A model generated the notes under the pieces. The model ran no database searches. It was not told where the DNA came from and worked only from the letters and a program-made list of their open reading frames with translations. A stretch of 64,000 nucleotides of DNA from Protonemura montana (Eukaryota > Arthropoda > Insecta > Plecoptera > Nemouridae): the NCBI GenBank assembly GCA_947568835.1, contig OX387602.1, positions 15,861,021 through 15,925,020 on the forward strand, given 5' to 3'. Numbering within the stretch: position 1 is the stretch's first letter; the number at the start of each line of letters is the position of its first letter. A program made the position numbers and the translations under genes. This document shows, one piece after another, positions 26,301-38,778 of the stretch.

Positions 26301-27950
26301 CAAGTTCCATCGTCAGGGGGTGGATGGATATTGTCGGGAATCGAGAGTGACGACGATGTCCAGACAATTTGCCATCGGGTAGTTCGCTATCTGGTTGTTG
26401 TCAATCGCAGGGGCTGGAAACTTGGGTAAGGGACTTCGAACTGGGACTCCCAATCACAATCACAACAACTGTCCAAGTCTTGTTAAATCTTTCGTCTGTA
26501 ATTCTGTGAGCATCGTCAGCGCTTCCGGCCGGCCGACGGCGCCGACCGAGGAAAGTCTCCTATGTGTCTCGAAGGTGAATTAAATCATTGTGTCCGTGCA
26601 CATTCAAACAATGCTCTAGGTAGGCAGCTCTTTTTATTGCCAGCCGCACTTCTCGACTCGTAAAGTTTTCACGATATACTACGCCTGACGCCTGTAAAGA
26701 AGCTGGAAACTAAATTATATACCGTTGTCTTCTTTATATCAGTTATAAAACGACAAAGGGATGGATACGATGCTATTTATTTTAGAATTCTGAGTTGCAC
26801 TCAGTGGGAAGACGTGTATTTTTCTCCCTTCCTTCTTGTTGGTTAATCTTTCACATGGCACCTTTTGAGTTTCGGATTTCGCTGTATAGCCGTTGCCTCG
26901 GTCACAAGGCGAGATCGCGCTTTGATATTGCACGTAGAGAGCAGAACACATCAATTCTAATAAAAGTGCAATCTGTCCACGAAACGAGGTGTACCTTTGT
27001 AGCATCTTAAAGACCTTTTTCTCAATTGGCATCTATATAGTCGGGTGTACTGCGGCCTGCAGGTCAAAGAAATGCCACGCAAATTCCGTACGAAACACGA
27101 AATCTCGTTTGGGATTTCGTTTTTCCGTCTACCCTCGGAGGAGCTGTCTCGATATAGGATCACGGCGAACGAGTCCAGTCAATTGGAATGAGAATGGCTA
27201 TTGAGGTCAGAGAAATATTTGAGATTACTTTTATTGCGGGCGAGCTATTCGAACGAAAGGTCCCTTAAATAAAATAGGATGGGTAGTTATTTTCTTTTGG
27301 TCGGTTTTTTTCAATAGCTGCCGGCATTTATTTTTCAAACACGGGAATGATTTCTATCTTGATAGACTGGCACGTCTATCGGGAATCGATCGATGCGGCC
27401 GGGTGCGGAGTGGTGTGCCAATGTTTCACCGCGGGCCTCGGGTTGACACCGACAAGGCGCTCGCAGGGGCAGGGCACCCTTGCACGAGGTCGCCCTGGCG
27501 ACTTTTCCACCTTCGCTCCACTCCACCTGCTTGTTTCCAGCACCCGGCCCAAGTTCCATGCACTTTTCCGCTCTGCTCCTGCCGCATCTGCACCCTATAT
27601 TTTATTTCTTCAGGTAGATCGCTAATAATAACTTCACATAAAGATTGGTTAAGAAACAGAAGGAATCTTTATCTGTTTTTCGCGTGCACACAGAACGTTT
27701 TATGATGATTATTATTCGAAACTTAAAAAGCTTTCAAAAGAATTAAATGTTCGGGAAACTGTCTCTGCGCGCCGAGTTTCTTCGTTTATTCTAAGTTCGC
27801 TATGAAAACCGAAACTGCGCAAATCTTTCAGCTAAGCTAACAGCGTTTGGTACGCCTGACTTTACGCGACGGCGAACAAAGTTCCGACCGCGCCACTGCT
27901 GTAGTCCACGGTCTGTAGATTTTGTCCCGTCTTATCTGTACACAGTGTGA

Positions 27951-27964
27951 CCCCCCCCCCCCCC
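27951..27964. repeat. C14 homopolymer
   Basis: An uninterrupted run of 14 cytosines within the large smooth intron. Confidence 0.85.
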
Positions 27965-28907
27965 TGTAGACCCGATCCCCATCAAGTCTAGTCAACCCCA
28001 TGCTGCAATCCGGGGCCCACACAATACAAGCTAATATTGAACTGATTCTGCGTGGCGCCCCTTCTCTCGGCTATAACTCTCGATTAAAGGGAGTCGGATT
28101 CGGACCAACAGTAGCGCCGCAGACTAATTATTGTTCTCTGCTCCTAGTTCCAGCATCCAGCTGACGGTTGTTTTGCTATGCAGATTCTGGACCCACCACT
28201 GGCTCGATGTAATTAGCCGTTCGATCTAGTTACCATGTACCTGGTCAATCACGCTTGCTACAGACTTGCGTGATTCCGTCCTGTCGGCATGTTGACGTAA
28301 TGCTCCCCGGGGCTCGCGACGCGCACCATTCAGGGAAGCTAATGCCCACAAAGCTGGATCGAGCCTGCTCCCTCAGCACTCCAGATATCCACGTATTCCC
28401 TGCCTCCTTTCCGACCACCCACCTGCACCTGGCATCGGAAATCACTCGACTTCTGGATGAGCCCGAGCTGCCTTGCCGATACCATTGCTTCTTTCCTTGC
28501 CAGCCTTTCCCCTCACTCCCAGCGGCGTAAGAAGCCCGCTCAGTACCAGCGAATTTTAGACTGTGTATACGTTCGCCAAAAGCGGTATTTTATTTGATGG
28601 TAAAATTATTAGAAACGGTCGGTCGTAAAAGTGATGCTCACTGGGTCAAGCGAGGCGGGAGGTCGCTTCTTTTACGACCCCTATTCACGTTGCAGCGCTA
28701 CTCGCTTATCAAAATTTTGTTGGGAAATATTTCACTGGGGCAAAGGGGGCATCGCCGCGCGGGATTTATTTGACGGCGATTAAACGGAAGGAAGCTGCCG
28801 AGGCGAGCGTCGGTCGCGCGGCTATCTGTGGCCGGCGTTGGCGTCGAAAGAGATGATCGAATGACGACGGCGGTGGCGAGAATGCACGGGGCGACCGATC
28901 ACATGGC

Positions 28908-28942
28908 CGGCGGCGGCGGCGGTGGAGGCGGCGGCGGCGGCG
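28908..28942. repeat. GGC-rich trinucleotide run
   Basis: An imperfect GGC/GGA/GGT run that gives polyglycine, polyarginine and polyproline ORFs in several frames. Those ORFs are not supported as genes. Confidence 0.8.
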
Positions 28943-31900
28943 AGTTGACTTGTGGGGCGCCAGAGATCGATGCAGCCCCAACATTGCTGGGGGGGCAGAG
29001 GGGGCGGGCGAGCGTTGTCGGGGGTAGATTCTTCCCAACAAGCCTAGGGTCACCATGCGACTAGATAAGCTGTAAGATACCGCCGCCACCGTCTCTTGTG
29101 TAGCAAAGCATTCGTATGGTAAACACAGCATGGCGAGGCCGACAAGCAGAAGGTGCTGTCTCGTGATGGATGGTGATCGCGCAGATAGAGGTTTATACTT
29201 CGCTCTGCATGTGTGATGATTTATCGGCGAGAAAATCTGGAAAAACATATCATCTTCTTACTCCACACTATGCATGTCGCTATCTTGCCTAACTTATATT
29301 GCGAATTCTTCGTGGAGATGGCATGTCTAGCAATATCTTGCCACACCGCATCCTAGGAAACTTTCTCATTTAAATTCCTATCATATTTAAATTCTCGTGC
29401 AAAATTTAATAGCCAATTCCAATCGAACCGCACTCACAGTAAAGCGTGCACGCCGGTTGCCGCCGGTTTCCAACCGAGTTTTCTTTCAATTTCCATCACA
29501 AGAGCAGCGTGTTGAGTGGTTCCGTCCCGTCGCTCCTTCCCAAGTTTGTCTTTTTCTTTTCGTTCCGCGCGCGTCCACCAGCATCCGTCATCTTCATGAA
29601 ACATTCACGGGCTCAGATAAAACTCGGCTGCCAATGATAGATGCGTATCGCGGGCCGTGCACCACCCAATTCCTGCTCTCGCCTCTACTAGATGGCGCGA
29701 CCCGACGACCCAAGACGCAAAAACCACGCGAGCCTTCTTTCTCAGTTTGTGTAGTCATGCAGAATGCCACTCGGTTTATTATGGAAGCGCGGAAGCGCTT
29801 TCCTGTAAATTATTGAAAAGTTTTTCCGGCTCCTTCCGTCACACAATTTCCTAAATTCGTGGAAAAGCTGGCCTCAGGGATGCCCTGGCATCAATTGTCC
29901 TCCTCGACGAGTCGTTCGGTGTTTATGGTTAATGCGATTTTCCCTACCGGCCTCGGGAATGCTGGTTATTTCATATATGAACGAAAGGAAACGAAAGCGA
30001 AAGAAAGAAATCCCTCGTGCTAGATGAAATATGGGGCAAACTTTGAATCAAATTAAACACACCGTTCTATAGTATGCCAACTGATCTATCATTCAAAATG
30101 TAAATAGCAACTTTTATATACTCTTCAAATAATAAAAACACATTTTCCAGGTAAAATTATCCCATAATTTCGTATTCGTGCTTGTTCGTGCAGATATCGT
30201 AATTCTAGGGGCAGTGACAGCATGCGATGTATTGTGTAGTATCGTACTCCGACTAGCACGAACCATTGCCGTTGCTATAGGCATTGGGCACAGCTGAAAG
30301 CAGCCCCCTTGCTTGCTGGCAAATGTTTTATCATTTAATTATCTGTTGCCTTTGACCAATGCAGGGAAATTCATTAATTAACTATATGCTATTAATTGCC
30401 TTTTGAACAATTTGAAATGTAGCCCTTAAAACTCAAAGGCACACTATAATTTCCCTGCGTATAATGTGCCCGCTTGTAAAGTGCTTAGAAACTTAACACT
30501 TTGTGTATACCAAACCATCAGGCTATCAGGCAACTACCCAAGCAAGCAAGCAGGTACACTTGCCGGACGATATCGCGACGTTGGTAATGTGGTGTGGGCA
30601 CCGATCGATCGATGGGGGCCACATCGAGGGTGTGGGGAGGACCTAGAGGATGACACTCTGCGTTGCTTGGTTCGGAGGTACGGGTTGAAAGACTGAAAGA
30701 CGAGGAGCCAGCTCGTTATTGCAAATAGCTGCTTCACATTTACGCGAGCGAGGCGCTAAAGGTTAATATTGTCTCTTCAGGTTATCCGCTCCTACATCGT
30801 GATTATTTGATAGCTCCGTCCTTAACGGCGTATTGTGATGGAGGTGTTACGCCCGTCAAGTGCTAAAACAGGCCAGAAATTTGATTAAATCTTGTACCAA
30901 AAGAAAAATGATGGAAGAGGGTTAGCTATATAAAGCTATATGGAAAATGATGGTCATACCAAAACGAATGCTAGCCCGGCATGCAAATAGAACACGGTTA
31001 CAATGTAGGACGAAAAGTCTTCAACTGCTACATTTGAAAGAAAAGCTTTTGTGAATTTAATCCGTTTATAGTTTTCCTCCTGCCTCGCGGATATGTCGAG
31101 AGAGGCTGGATGTCGCTGCTCCATTCTAGCTGTCCCGGCTGACGCGCGTGCTTTGCCGGTATCCTTGGCAAAGGAAGTAAATAGGGTGAAATATAGCCGA
31201 AGGTACACTGGGAAAATGTAATTTCAGAAGAAAATTCGGAACTACGTTTCCATCTAGCACTTTGGCCCAGATATTGTGATGGGTCTTTTCTTTTCGTCGA
31301 CGTTAATTTATTTTATATTTTAATGAAGAAAAGTGTTCATGAGTCAAGCGAGGTTGACATTTCCCTTCCATAAATCTCATCCTCGGTTTAAGAGCGTAGT
31401 AAACTCGTAACACAATAGGAACGTTTCCACTCTGCCGAGAATTGTAGCTTTGTTGCTAGCCACCGTTGTGTCTGGTGTAGGTGTTCGGAACTAAATCAAA
31501 TTACATTTTTAACCTGCAGTGCATTCAAACGTAATCGCTGCAATTCTACACGACATTACTCGCCTCCCGTGTCGGACACTCGTTAAAACTTGTGATTAGC
31601 TGGCTGGCATTCATTTCCCTTGCGACCCTGTTTACTCGGAGTCTGGACACCGTCCCCACCCTCGCCGCAAGTCGATGTCAGTGAGGAGAGATGTAGACGC
31701 ATCACTCCTGACAGTTGCCCGGCGTCCGGCCATCGCTCTCGCACACTTACTGGGGTCAAACACGCGACCCCTGACCCGACTTGTCTGCGTGCTACCTGTC
31801 ACCACCACCCTGCGAGCCCCAAACCCCCCCGGGGGCCAGTCATCGTCATGACATCCCGCTCGGCTCAGATATCTGTCGCCGATCTTAACTTACATTTGCT

Positions 31901-33431
31901 CTAGACAGCATATCCAGATCCTTTTGCCGTGCACGAAACTTGCAGAAATGCAACAACTTTGTCAGATACACAAACTTTGTTTGTGCATGCCTCAAGTTTT
32001 ACTTGCTAAGTACAATTTAAACTTCTTGCAAATGTCTAACCTAGGTACATAAATGTGGCTTCTGAGAGAGAATGGTAACGTTATCTCAAACTATTTAGTT
32101 CTGAAAGCGTCTTATTGTCGAAGACATGTGATACAAACAAATGATGTATTATGCTGGAGCTTATGAGTTAAAGGTATCAGTGAATATAGAATGAGTACGT
32201 GGTACATATATTATTCAGTCAGGAATAAACCGCTTCCGAGTGAAAATAAAATACCCCGAGGAGCGCAGGAATGAGAAATAGGTGTGTGCAATATGTATGT
32301 AATAAGAATATGAGAAGCGGTAATATACTTACAATGGGAAATGCTGTTTATTTAAATGTTCCAATGAAAAACTCGACAAAAATCGCAGACAAACAGTCGA
32401 CTTTCCAGCGCGTTTCGGTTTTACAGCCAATGGCAAAGAAATGGTGGATCAATTTCCATTCTCATCTTCCACTTTAAATCTCAAGTGAAAAACTGTTCGC
32501 TGTCGTTATCGCTGCAGGTTTTTTAGCTGCTAGGAAATGGGTTTCCTTGTGTCCGGACGGGCCGTCGGACCGACGTCTACCTTTGTAGTCGACGCCTCGG
32601 CAGACGACGGGCGACTTGTTGGCTCTCGGAGAGTCGACGCTTGCATATTGATCAGGTGTCAGGACAAGCACGACCTCGAATGCATGTGGACATCTATACC
32701 TGAGTGAGAGATCGGCCCGCCCGCGTGTCTAGTAACGTCCTGACGCAAGGATACAACGTCCTGACCACCTGCTAATGGTGGGTCGGATTCAAACCAGGTT
32801 ACGTGAGCCATCGAGTACTCTGCTAACAACACAGTAGTAACGTGAAACAAAAAATCAGGAATCGTCTCAGAGAAGCTCGAGTTTCTATTTTCCCTGACAT
32901 TAAAGATAATGAAAATTCTGGAATGCTTTACAATACCGGTGAACTTGTGTAGGATACTTAAACGTGCTTACTTTTCTTACGTAACAGTACTCGGGCTTAT
33001 TAAACCATGCCATCTTCAAATTGAACCTATTGTTTTAGTTCTTTAGGTAACTTCTCTGCTATTCAGGTAGAACTAGACGATATCTGCTTACATGTATGCA
33101 GCCCTTTCTGTGATGGCAAATATTTCATGCGACGAAAGCGGACGCTTAGGATTTATAACAACGCCTATAGTCCTTCAGTACGAAATGCCGACCCGGGACT
33201 CTGGACTGGCACACCACGCGCCATAATCCCTCCACGGGCACATTCATTTCCTGTGCAGAGTGAAAATATGATAAAACGGTTCCTCTTCGAAAAACTTCAC
33301 ACTATATTCCCTACTGATATTTTTGAAAACATGTGTTATTACAAAATATTGTGATCTTTTCAGAAGTCCATCTATTTTTTTACGACTTTCCTGTTGGCCC
33401 GGGTCCGTCTATCTTCGCGGGGAGGGGTGAA

Positions 33432-33443
33432 GGGGGGGGGGGG
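33432..33443. repeat. G12 homopolymer
   Basis: A run of 12 guanines in a G-rich stretch (33417-33443) of the smooth intron. Confidence 0.8.
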
Positions 33444-34626
33444 ATGCGCTGATAGATTGTCGGCCCCGTCTTCAGCCCCTGGCTTGTCTCCCAACACCCG
33501 GGTCTTGGGAGATAGACGCTAGTTTAATATAGTGTAAGAGCTGTCGACATCGCACGCCTCCAAAACTCTTCTTTCCTCAAATCATTCACCTACACTCTGT
33601 TAAAGATAAGAATGATATACTTAAGACAGAGCAGACAGACGCCGGCTTTTGCTTGCCCCGCGAAAATATGTCGGTATTTATTTTCAAGTCTTTGCCGACT
33701 TATGATTTTATGTTACGTGCCACCTACATTCCGTTCAATTTGGAACTGAGTCGGTCAATTTCGCCCATCTTTTATTCCATTAAGAAGGCCTGTGGTAGGC
33801 ATTAGACTTTTAAACACTGCACTTGAAAATCACGCAACCCTTTATGGCTTAACCTCCAACACACCCATATTTAAACGCCAAGATTCGACATTGTGGCTTT
33901 GAATCGTGTCCAAGACGCACAATAAAAGCGAGAATATTAATTCACATGCGCTGTATAAGGCAATCGCCGGGTGTAATCGAATGGTTATAATTCGTAGCAA
34001 GTGGGCGGGCAACCGGGTGTCTTCATTCCTGTCCATATTGGTCTTGTGCCCCCGCACGAGTCATTGGCCGCACCGGCCGATGGCTTACGAGTCGGGGGTA
34101 CGAGCGGGCGCATCGTCGATCGCGCGTAGCTCAGTAGATCAATCTTGAGGCAGGTTATTGTTGGCGAGGGCCGGGAGTGATGTATGATGTGTTTTATAAA
34201 CACACGCATGCGATCCGAGTACATCAAGTATGACAAGCGTGAAATGTACTTGTCAGGTTAGCTGAGAGCTCGTGAGCGCGGCCGCACGACGCTGTAAATA
34301 ATACAGCTGCTTGGCGGATCGGAACACCAGGGTAATTTCAGAGCCGGGTGTGCGAATGAAACGCAGCGCGCGAACTGTTTGCTGCCGTTTTTTTTTTTCA
34401 AATATTGATGGCACGATATGAAATCGGGCAGGGGACGCTTTCGGACGACGTCGATGGGTAGGGCACCCGGACGGATATCAATGGATGGTTGCGGTCGTCG
34501 AAATGAGTTCTTTATAAGGATTGATGTTATGCAAACAACATTAACGTGAAACATCTTCGCGGTTCCTTGCCACCACCAACAGCGAGCATCGTTGTTTGTT
34601 TTGGCGTGGGAAATGCTTTCCCACCG

Positions 34627-34644
34627 ATATATATATATATATAT
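34627..34644. repeat. AT microsatellite
   Basis: Nine AT units flanked by CG on the left and CG on the right. It resembles a TATA box only because it is a simple repeat. Confidence 0.85.
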
Positions 34645-35160
34645 CGTGTTTTTCTTTCACGGCAATTAGAGCTGCGACGCTCGCGGCGGGAATTCTAACC
34701 GGCAATTTTCTTAATCTTACCAGAGCCGACGTCGCGCTAAAAATTGTTTTTCGAGTTTTTTCCCTTTCGCGTTCACGTGCAGCTTAAAAAGTTGCTGCAT
34801 TATTAATTAGTCCTGCCGCGTAGGAATCTTCCCCTGAGTTTCTGCCCATACCCCTGGCAGCTTTTATCTAATGCATGCTAAGTATGTAACGCTGTTGTAG
34901 CTAAGTGTAAGTAGTCTGGAAATTTGTCGATTTGTATGGAGTTGCAGGTGTTTGGGAACCATGGGAAGAAAACGAGGTGATGGGAATTTCTTAACCACCA
35001 ACACGGGGATGTGCCATCTCTATCCTCTACAACCACCTTGCTTATGATAACACTCCTGTACCCATACCAGACCCGTACCAGATCAGTACCAGTTCTAGCA
35101 AGCACCCCGGCATGCCTGATAACGGTGACTACCGGTCCGGTGTCAGCCCACGAAGCGGCC

Positions 35161-35570
35161 AAGGCGCAACCGCCGCAGCCACTACAAGCAACGCTCCTAC
35201 TTCACAACAAATCACAAGAACAACGCACTAAAACACAGCTACTACAACCTAAGAACCAACTATACCAAGAAAACACAAGCCACGGGCATGCACAGAAACC
35301 AACAACAACAACAACAACAACAACAACAAATCAACGATGAAAAAAATACAAGAAAAAAAAAACACAAATGACACAAGGCATGGTGTGGTAACGTAACGTA
35401 ACCAGCGTTGATATGCACAAAGCAGGAAATCGAACACTAAAAATCTTGCACACAGACCAAACAAACAGTCCAGTTGTTTTAAATTCGGTGAAAGCGAGTC
35501 AGGAACACAGCTTAAAAAAATAAAAAATAAAACAGCATCCGACACTGGAAGCACTGGAACGGTGACGATA
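35161..35570 (+). promoter_or_regulatory. CA/ACA-rich cluster, candidate hnRNP L binding region
   Basis: About 400 bases of strongly CA-rich sequence on the sense strand of smooth, including an AAC microsatellite at 35301-35330. ACACAAG occurs at 35273 and 35371 and ACACAAA at 35362; all three fit the ACACRAV type of high-affinity hnRNP L site. GCACACAGACCAAACAAACA lies at about 35448-35467. The cluster ends just before the acceptor of the stop-containing exon at 35611. hnRNP L of vertebrates binds CA repeats and CA-rich clusters and regulates its own splicing through one. The role here is inferred from that parallel and from position. Confidence 0.45.
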
Positions 35571-35610
35571 TTCAATCAGCTGTGACTGACTTGTTTGTCT
35601 ATGTGCGCAG

Positions 35611-35733
35611 GACCTGCCTTGTGCGCGTCAACGTCGAATCCACCACCTTCACCACCACCACCTCCATCTCAAGACCGCCAACGCCACCGCCACTGGCCAG
35701 CGCCAACTCCCGCCGTTTCGCCCGCTGGATAAG
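35611..35733 (+). other. sm: Candidate alternative (poison) exon of smooth
   Basis: The acceptor is GTGCGCAG, after a T-rich tract containing CTGAC branch-like sequence, and the donor is AAG then GTAAAC. Read in the phase left by the 15538-15601 exon, it stays open for 40 codons as a Pro-rich peptide (GPALCASTSN, then a run of prolines, then a His/Arg-rich stretch). It meets TAA at 35730-35732, one base before the donor. It begins with the same GGACCT junction codons as the constitutive-looking exon at 38692. Inclusion would truncate the protein before RRM3 and RRM4, or mark the mRNA for nonsense-mediated decay. It could also be an unrelated non-coding exon or chance. Confidence 0.35.
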
Positions 35734-37614
35734 GTAAACCTTTCACTGCAGTTCTGCAAGCGTGTGTCGTCGCCACGACGTCGCGACGCCGCATCCTTCC
35801 GACGTCGAGTTGCCCAGAGTCGTTTGCTCTCGCCGACCGGGTCCAATGAGGGACTGCCTACGAGATGTCTTAATTTCTGTGTGCTCACCCTTTCGATAAT
35901 AGAGCCACTAAACTAAGATGTAAAATTGAAGGTGTTTCACATTAAAGCTGTCTCGATTACAGGTTTCACGACGTAAGATATTAAGCGTCGTGCCACTTGA
36001 GTTTTTTTTTGCCCCGGTTCTTTCATTGTGCCCGGGAGCAGAGTTTGCTACTGAAACAGTAATCGATTGCCGTCAGCCATCTATTATCGTTCTATTGATG
36101 GATCACGTGGAGTTAATACGAATAATTTAAGTATTGTCCCTGCTCAGCTATCAATTACGTGGGCCTCCATGGTTTCGGGGCCTCGGGGCCCCTATGAAGC
36201 GGTGCTCGCTAACGAAGGGCGACTTTCAGCCGTCGCCGTTCCCGATCCTTGAGCGCCTGTATCACATAATGGCAACAAATGGAAGATTGAGTGAACGCTG
36301 CGCTCGGATAATACGTCGACGCCATAGCTGGTGATTGATTCGTGGTTAATGATCGGACGAAATGAAAATGCTGGAAAAACGCGCCGAAGTGACAGGCTCG
36401 GACTTGGGAAATCTGTTCAACGGCTAAAGATCGGTGATGCTGCTGCTGTGAGCCAGATATTCGATTCCTTTTCACTGGATGACATATTTGCCATGTGGCT
36501 GCTGATACTTTGTATAGTGCATGGTTATTTATGGGGTTATTGTTGACAAATCCACTGGATTGTGGGACCTGTCTCTAAGAGGAAGCAATATAAAAGGAGA
36601 TTTCATATAGTACAACACATTTATTGTGAGCAAATATACTTAAAAGACTTGATTATATTTTATGAATGGCAGGACGTTGGCAGAATGATGCACGTCTTCA
36701 GCTGATGACACTGCGCTGTGTTCGACATTGTCGGTAGAGCGAGCGACGAAGTAAAACATCCGCAGTGGGCGCATCTCGCGAACTGAGTGCAGAGATCATT
36801 CTTTTGATTTCATCTGCACACGTATTTTACTCTGTTGCGATGGTATAAAAATACGCGTCTTGGATCAGGCCATGGCGCACAGCACCTTCGAGGCAAAGAT
36901 TTTGAAAATCCAATATGCAATAAATAAAAGATAGTGCGAGAGAAACCCAAATATTGGTGTTCCCCGCCCACGCTGAACGGGAAGCGAGCGTAAGTTGGCA
37001 GTACCTAGGTTGAACCACGTTCGTCAGATCTTAGGCTTGACTATTCGCGTGGTTCATTCCCCAAAGGTATCATACGTACGTCCCCTCCGTGCCCCAGAAT
37101 ATGCCGATGAAAACTTATTGACCTCTGGGTCTATCTGAGCAATAAACTTGCTCGTGTGCGAGATGCATTAATTCCATCAAACATTTAGAGTCCTTCCTGA
37201 CCCGGAAAATAGCGGCAAGTCTCGGGAAAAGTCAGTGTACAGTCATCCACACAAATCATCGCTGGAGTAAAGTAAGGAAAAAAGCACAAATCATGTAGTG
37301 CATTGTGTAGGACTAAATGTTCTGAGCGAGTGCCGCGGCGTGAATAGCGTTATTTCGCAGCGTTGTGAAAAATACTCTCACGATGTAAACAAAACATTCG
37401 CAATGTTTCTCCACTGTGAAAACACATAGCACTGACTTTCCTCTGAATGAATTTGAAAAGGAAGTTTTCAAATAAATGTGTGTTACAAATCACCACAGCC
37501 CCGAACGCCCATTATCAGACTCGTACCATCGCGCGAGGTATTATCACGGAATATATTGCTCATTTCCGTCCGCATGGTATGCGTAAAAACACTCTAAGAA
37601 ACGGCGCTGTGTAC

Positions 37615-37650
<36 letters not shown>

Positions 37651-38691
37651 CCCCCTAAGGCACGAAAGGGCCGCGCGAATCTGAAGGTTTGCGTGCATAG
37701 CGGCACCTATGCAGTACAGGATGTGTACAGAGCTATTATTATGCAAACATAAGTGGGCAACGAAAAGGACAAGCCGCCTGGAGAGACGAGGTCTCTTATA
37801 CCGAATACCGCACGGATCGTTAGCAATAATGAGGCGGGGGAGGATTCGACAGGGACTTGGCACCTCCACCGCTGACGGGGACTGAGTACCCGTGTGCCTT
37901 TTCTTCGGTCTCACGCAGCGCCCACCTTGTTAGCGATAACGAGGGGAGGGGGTGGCTGAATGGATTGTGGTTTGCTATTGAAATATTTATCTTTAGAAGG
38001 AAATAGCAACTCTGTGCGGTTTTAACAAAGCAGAGTAAAGTTTCAACTTTTCTACAATTCGCTCTGGTCTCCTTATTAAAATTATGTCGTTTTCTTTTGA
38101 CTTTGAGGACACAGTGCGAGCGAGCGAGCGAGTGGGCGAAGGTGACAGAGTTTCTCAGCAGATGTTCTACGCGACGTTATGTTTTACTTGAGAAGTTAAA
38201 GCAGCGAATAAAGTTTCCCGCGGCCATTGTGGAGATATGGAAAGCTTTGCACCAATAGGCCAGACGCACATCCCGAGCCGCTAGATTCTTTCTGATTGCC
38301 TAATTACCAAGTTTGCACTGGCAATTCATTCGAAACTTGTTACAAGCTCCGACTTTGAAATCTAAGATAATTTCAACCCCTAAAACATCGTCGTGAAGGA
38401 AAGCGTCTTCGATTTTCCTTCTCTTGCGGCTGTCGTGCAATTGGGGGAAAGTTTCCTAGGGGGTGCCCTTCATTACTGGATTGGGCCAACGCCAAGTAGC
38501 GACCCCTGAACCGGCCGGCCTTGCCAACTTTCCACCAGGCGGCAAGCAGCCTTCATCATAACATTATCATCGTCCCTCTCTTGTATATAATCAATGGCAG
38601 CCTGTTGAGTTATTTATTCGTCCGACTGCAAATCTTTTTCCCGTTCAGTGGAAACTTTTCGTGACAAAGCTCGTTGCTTCTTTTGTTGCAG
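35734..38691 (+). other. smooth intronic sequence with C33 homopolymer
   Basis: No exon is supported here. A run of 33 cytosines lies at 37616-37648 and a GCGA tetranucleotide run at 38116-38132. Several short ORFs are present without recognisable content. The final pyrimidine-rich bases, TTTTGTTGCAG, form the acceptor of the next exon. Confidence 0.65.
37616..37648. repeat. C33 homopolymer
   Basis: The longest of five long G/C homopolymers in the window, followed by AA and a further C5. The exact length in the genome may differ from the assembly. Confidence 0.9.
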
Positions 38692-38778
38692 GACCTAAAC
38701 AGGATTCTCCCGGTGCACCTATCCGCTCGGCGCCCCTACTGCAAGAGCCCCGATTCGGCGCCGGACCACAGCCATACA
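38692..38778 (+). CDS. sm: smooth/hnRNP L linker exon (possible cassette)
   Basis: This 87-base exon encodes GPKQDSPGAPIRSAPLLQEP, RFGAGPQPY and one further codon start, between a strong acceptor (TTTTGTTGCAG) and donor (GTAAGT). The APLLQEPRFG stretch belongs to the flexible linker between RRM2 and RRM3; human hnRNP L has a QPPLLGD segment at the same place. The exon enters and leaves in phase 1 and its length is a multiple of three. Skipping it would therefore join 15601 directly to 42805 in frame and remove 29 residues. Whether it is skipped in vivo cannot be seen here. Confidence 0.85.

Larger units (their letters stand above)
15602..35160 (+). other. Large smooth intron, about 20 kb before the CA-rich cluster
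   Basis: No coding exon could be supported in this stretch. It contains a 17-bp tandem repeat (18146-18224), a CpG-dense patch at about 18830-18980, C homopolymers at 19792-19817 and 27951-27964, a G run at 33432-33443, a degenerate repeat around GGCGCCTCCAC (23011-23365), a GGC-rich run at 28908-28942 and an AT microsatellite at 34627-34644. ORFs of 160-170 codons occur at 23870-24379, 25216-25710 and 29248-28766 but have biased, low-information translations and no recognised domain. AT-rich motifs such as TTAATTA recur and may include developmental enhancers, which I cannot delimit. Confidence 0.7.

Noticed and set aside
28766..29248. 160-codon minus-strand ORF with polyarginine
   Set aside because: It is produced by the GGC trinucleotide run and is open in several frames for that reason.
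35249..35575. 108-codon minus-strand ORF rich in Leu, Phe and Val that looks like a membrane protein
   Set aside because: It is the antisense reading of the CA/AAC-rich cluster; the hydrophobic residues come from GTT and TTG repeats.
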